NCBI RefSeq assembly: GCF_024679245.1
Contig: NC_090177.1
Location: 43,552,518-43,616,517 of the forward strand
DNA: 64,000 nucleotides
Source: Pseudorasbora parva
Lineage: Eukaryota; Chordata; Actinopteri; Cypriniformes; Gobionidae
Direction: 5' to 3'
The notes below the pieces were generated by a model, which was not told where the DNA came from, made no database searches, and was given only the letters and a program-made list of their open reading frames with translations. Shown in pieces: positions 62,311-64,000 of the stretch. The position numbers were made by a program, and so were the translations under genes. Within the stretch, counting starts at the first letter, position 1. Each line of letters opens with the position of its first letter.

Positions 62311-64000
62311 ATTATTTTTCACAAAAAGTCATCCTTAAACTCCTAATGAAACATTAGGAGTCTATTGGTATGCATAGAAAATTCAAGTTCATAGGATACA
62401 CCAGGGTCAGATTTTTTTTTCTTCAAAAAAAGTCATCCTTCAACTACTGATGGAATCTATTCGTTACAGGACTCTTGGAAATATATATATCTGTAAATAG
62501 AAAGTTCAAGTTCAAATGCTTCTGCTAAAAAAATAAGTTCAAAATGTCATTCTTGAACTACGTATGAAACAACAGAATGAGTCTATTGGGTATGCATAGA
62601 AAGTTCAATTTCAAAGAATCCAGGGTCAGAATTTTTATTTTTCTAAAAATTATCCTTCAACTACTGATGAAACTGCAGAAGGATACTATTCATAATATAG
62701 AAAGATCAAGTTCAAAGACTCTGGTAAAAAATAAGTTCAAAATTTCACCCTTGAAGCACTGAGGAATCTATTACTATGTATAGAAAGTTCAAGTTCATCG
62801 GATCCATGGTCAGAATTTTTTTTTTTTAAACTCACCCTTCAACTACTGATGAAACTACATAATGATTGTATTCATATATAGAAAGTTTAAATTCAAATAC
62901 TCTTTGCAGTTCAAATTCAAATTAAGGAATCTATTTGTATGAATAGAAAGTTCAAGTTCATAGACTCTTTGGAAACTAATAAGTTCAAAGCTCATCCTTG
63001 AACTACTGATGAAATATAAGGAGTCTATTGTTGATATATAGAAAGTTCACGTTCATAGGATCCAGGGTCAGAATTTTTTTTCTTCAAAAAAAGTGAACCT
63101 TCAACTACTGATGGAATCTATTCGTTACAGGATTCTATACGTATATTAGAAAGTTCAGGTTCAACTACTCTTATGCAAAAATAAGTTCAAAAGTTCATTC
63201 TTGAACTACAGAATCTATTAGTATATATAGAAAGGTCAAGTTCAAAGACTCTGGTAAAAAAATAAGTTCAAAATTTGATTCTTGAACTACGTATGAAACA
63301 ACAGAATGAGTCTACTGGTATGCAGATAAAGTTCAAGTTCACAGAATCCAGGCTCAAATGTTTTTTTCTTCAAAAAAAGTGAACCTTCAACTACTGATGA
63401 AAATACAGAAGGATTCTCTTCATATATAGAACGTTCAAGTTCAAATACTCTTAGGCAAAAATAAGTTGAAAAGTTAATCCTTGAACTACTTATGAAACAA
63501 CAGAAGGAATCTATTTGTATGAATAGAAAGGTCAAGTTTATAGAATCAAGGGTCAGAATGTTTTTTTCAAAATAATCCTTAATCATCCTTAAATTCCTGG
63601 CGAAATATTATGAGTCTATTGTTATGCATAGAAAGCTCAAGTTCATAGACTCTTTGGAAACAACTAAGTTCAAAGCTCATCCTTGAACTACTGATGAAAT
63701 ATAAGGAGTCTATTGTTTATGTAGAGAAAGTTCAAGTTCATAGGATCCAGGGTCAGATTTTTTTTTCTTCAAAAAAAGTGAACCTTCAACTACTGATGGA
63801 ATCTGTTCGTTACAGGACTCTATACGTATATAGAAAGTTCAAGTTCAAATACTCTTATGCAAAAAAATAAGTTAAAAAGTTCATCCTTGAACTACAGAAT
63901 CTATTAGTATATATAGAAAGTTCAAGTTCAAAGACTCTGATAAAAAATAAATTCAAAACTTCATTCTTAAACTACGTATGAAACAACAGAAGAAGTCTAT
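62311..64000. repeat. Satellite B, copy-2 block after C
   Basis: Matches 8156-9844 at an offset of 54,155-54,156 with only scattered substitutions (for example TTCATCGGATCC at ~62796 where copy 1 has TTCATAGGATCC). The block runs off the right edge. By comparison with copy 1 it should extend about 1.9 kb further before another A array, which is a prediction. Confidence 0.92.
62339..62361. other. Copy 2 of the C/B junction hairpin
   Basis: Identical arms and AAA loop to the element at 8184-8206, at the exact macro-repeat offset of 54,155. It again follows the switch from TGCAT-rich satellite C to satellite B. Confidence 0.8.

Larger units (their letters stand above)
53538..64000. repeat. Macro-repeat copy 2 (A end, B, C, B)
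   Basis: Second copy of the composite at 1-9844. It starts inside the A array, where ACGGTAAAAT at 53538 matches the first bases of the window, and runs to the right edge, so its true ends are not visible. Relative to copy 1 it has about two extra A monomers near 54.3-54.7 kb, lacks about three A monomers that copy 1 carries between 1316 and 1827, has ~1.29 kb of extra B and diverged sequence at ~55885-57175, and has a C block about 0.5 kb shorter. Both A indels are close to whole monomer multiples (359 and 530 bp). Confidence 0.9.

Noticed and set aside
1..64000. Telomeric repeats, rDNA or tRNA genes
   Set aside because: No TTAGGG or TTTAGGG runs, no recognisable rRNA segments and no tRNA A/B-box pairs with a foldable cloverleaf were seen while reading both strands.
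53538..64000. Macro copy 2 as a pure assembly artefact of copy 1
   Set aside because: The copies differ by substitutions, whole-monomer indels, a 1.29-kb indel and rearranged C units, which a duplicated contig end would not show. Raw-read support is still the decisive test.

Overview
This 64-kb window is satellite DNA from end to end. I find no credible protein-coding gene, RNA gene, transposon or CRISPR array. The sequence is strongly AT-rich and made of three unrelated tandem-repeat families, all head-to-tail and all in the same orientation. It must come from a eukaryotic heterochromatic region (pericentromeric, centromeric or subtelomeric). I cannot name the species, and I recognise none of the three families by name.

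Family A has a 178-bp monomer (for example 46432-46609) with a conserved core and a variable ~50-bp segment that defines two main subtypes and several chimeras. It fills 1-2068 and ~11740-55434. Family B has a ragged ~80-100-bp monomer built round a doubled AAGTTC hexamer. It fills ~2069-2519, ~8156-11739, ~55435-56850 and 62311-64000. Family C has a ~374-bp unit made of about eight diverged ~47-bp subrepeats, each carrying runs of the pentamer TGCAT. It fills ~2520-8155 and ~57042-62310.

The order is A-B-C-B-A-B-C-B. Positions 1-9844 and 53538-64000 are near-identical copies, offset by 53.4-54.7 kb, with the same A/B and C/B junction sequences. The window therefore spans slightly more than one period of a macro-repeat of about 54 kb that contains all three satellites.

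Inside the long A array there are nested higher-order repeats (HORs): a 1,503-bp unit, a 2,216-bp expanded unit and a 5,935-bp third tier at ~12.1-21.2 kb; a 2,488-bp duplication at ~21.2-26.0 kb; a 2,864-bp unit with 3,936/3,755-bp derivatives at ~36-47.4 kb; and 1.7-1.9-kb units at ~47.4-53 kb. The segment ~26-36 kb is more heterogeneous. Several junctions show unequal crossing-over or deletion at base resolution, one of them confined to a 9-bp window.

Open reading frames occur throughout but are repeat artefacts. The 178-bp period is not a multiple of three, and the TGCAT pentamer has no stop codon in any frame on either strand.
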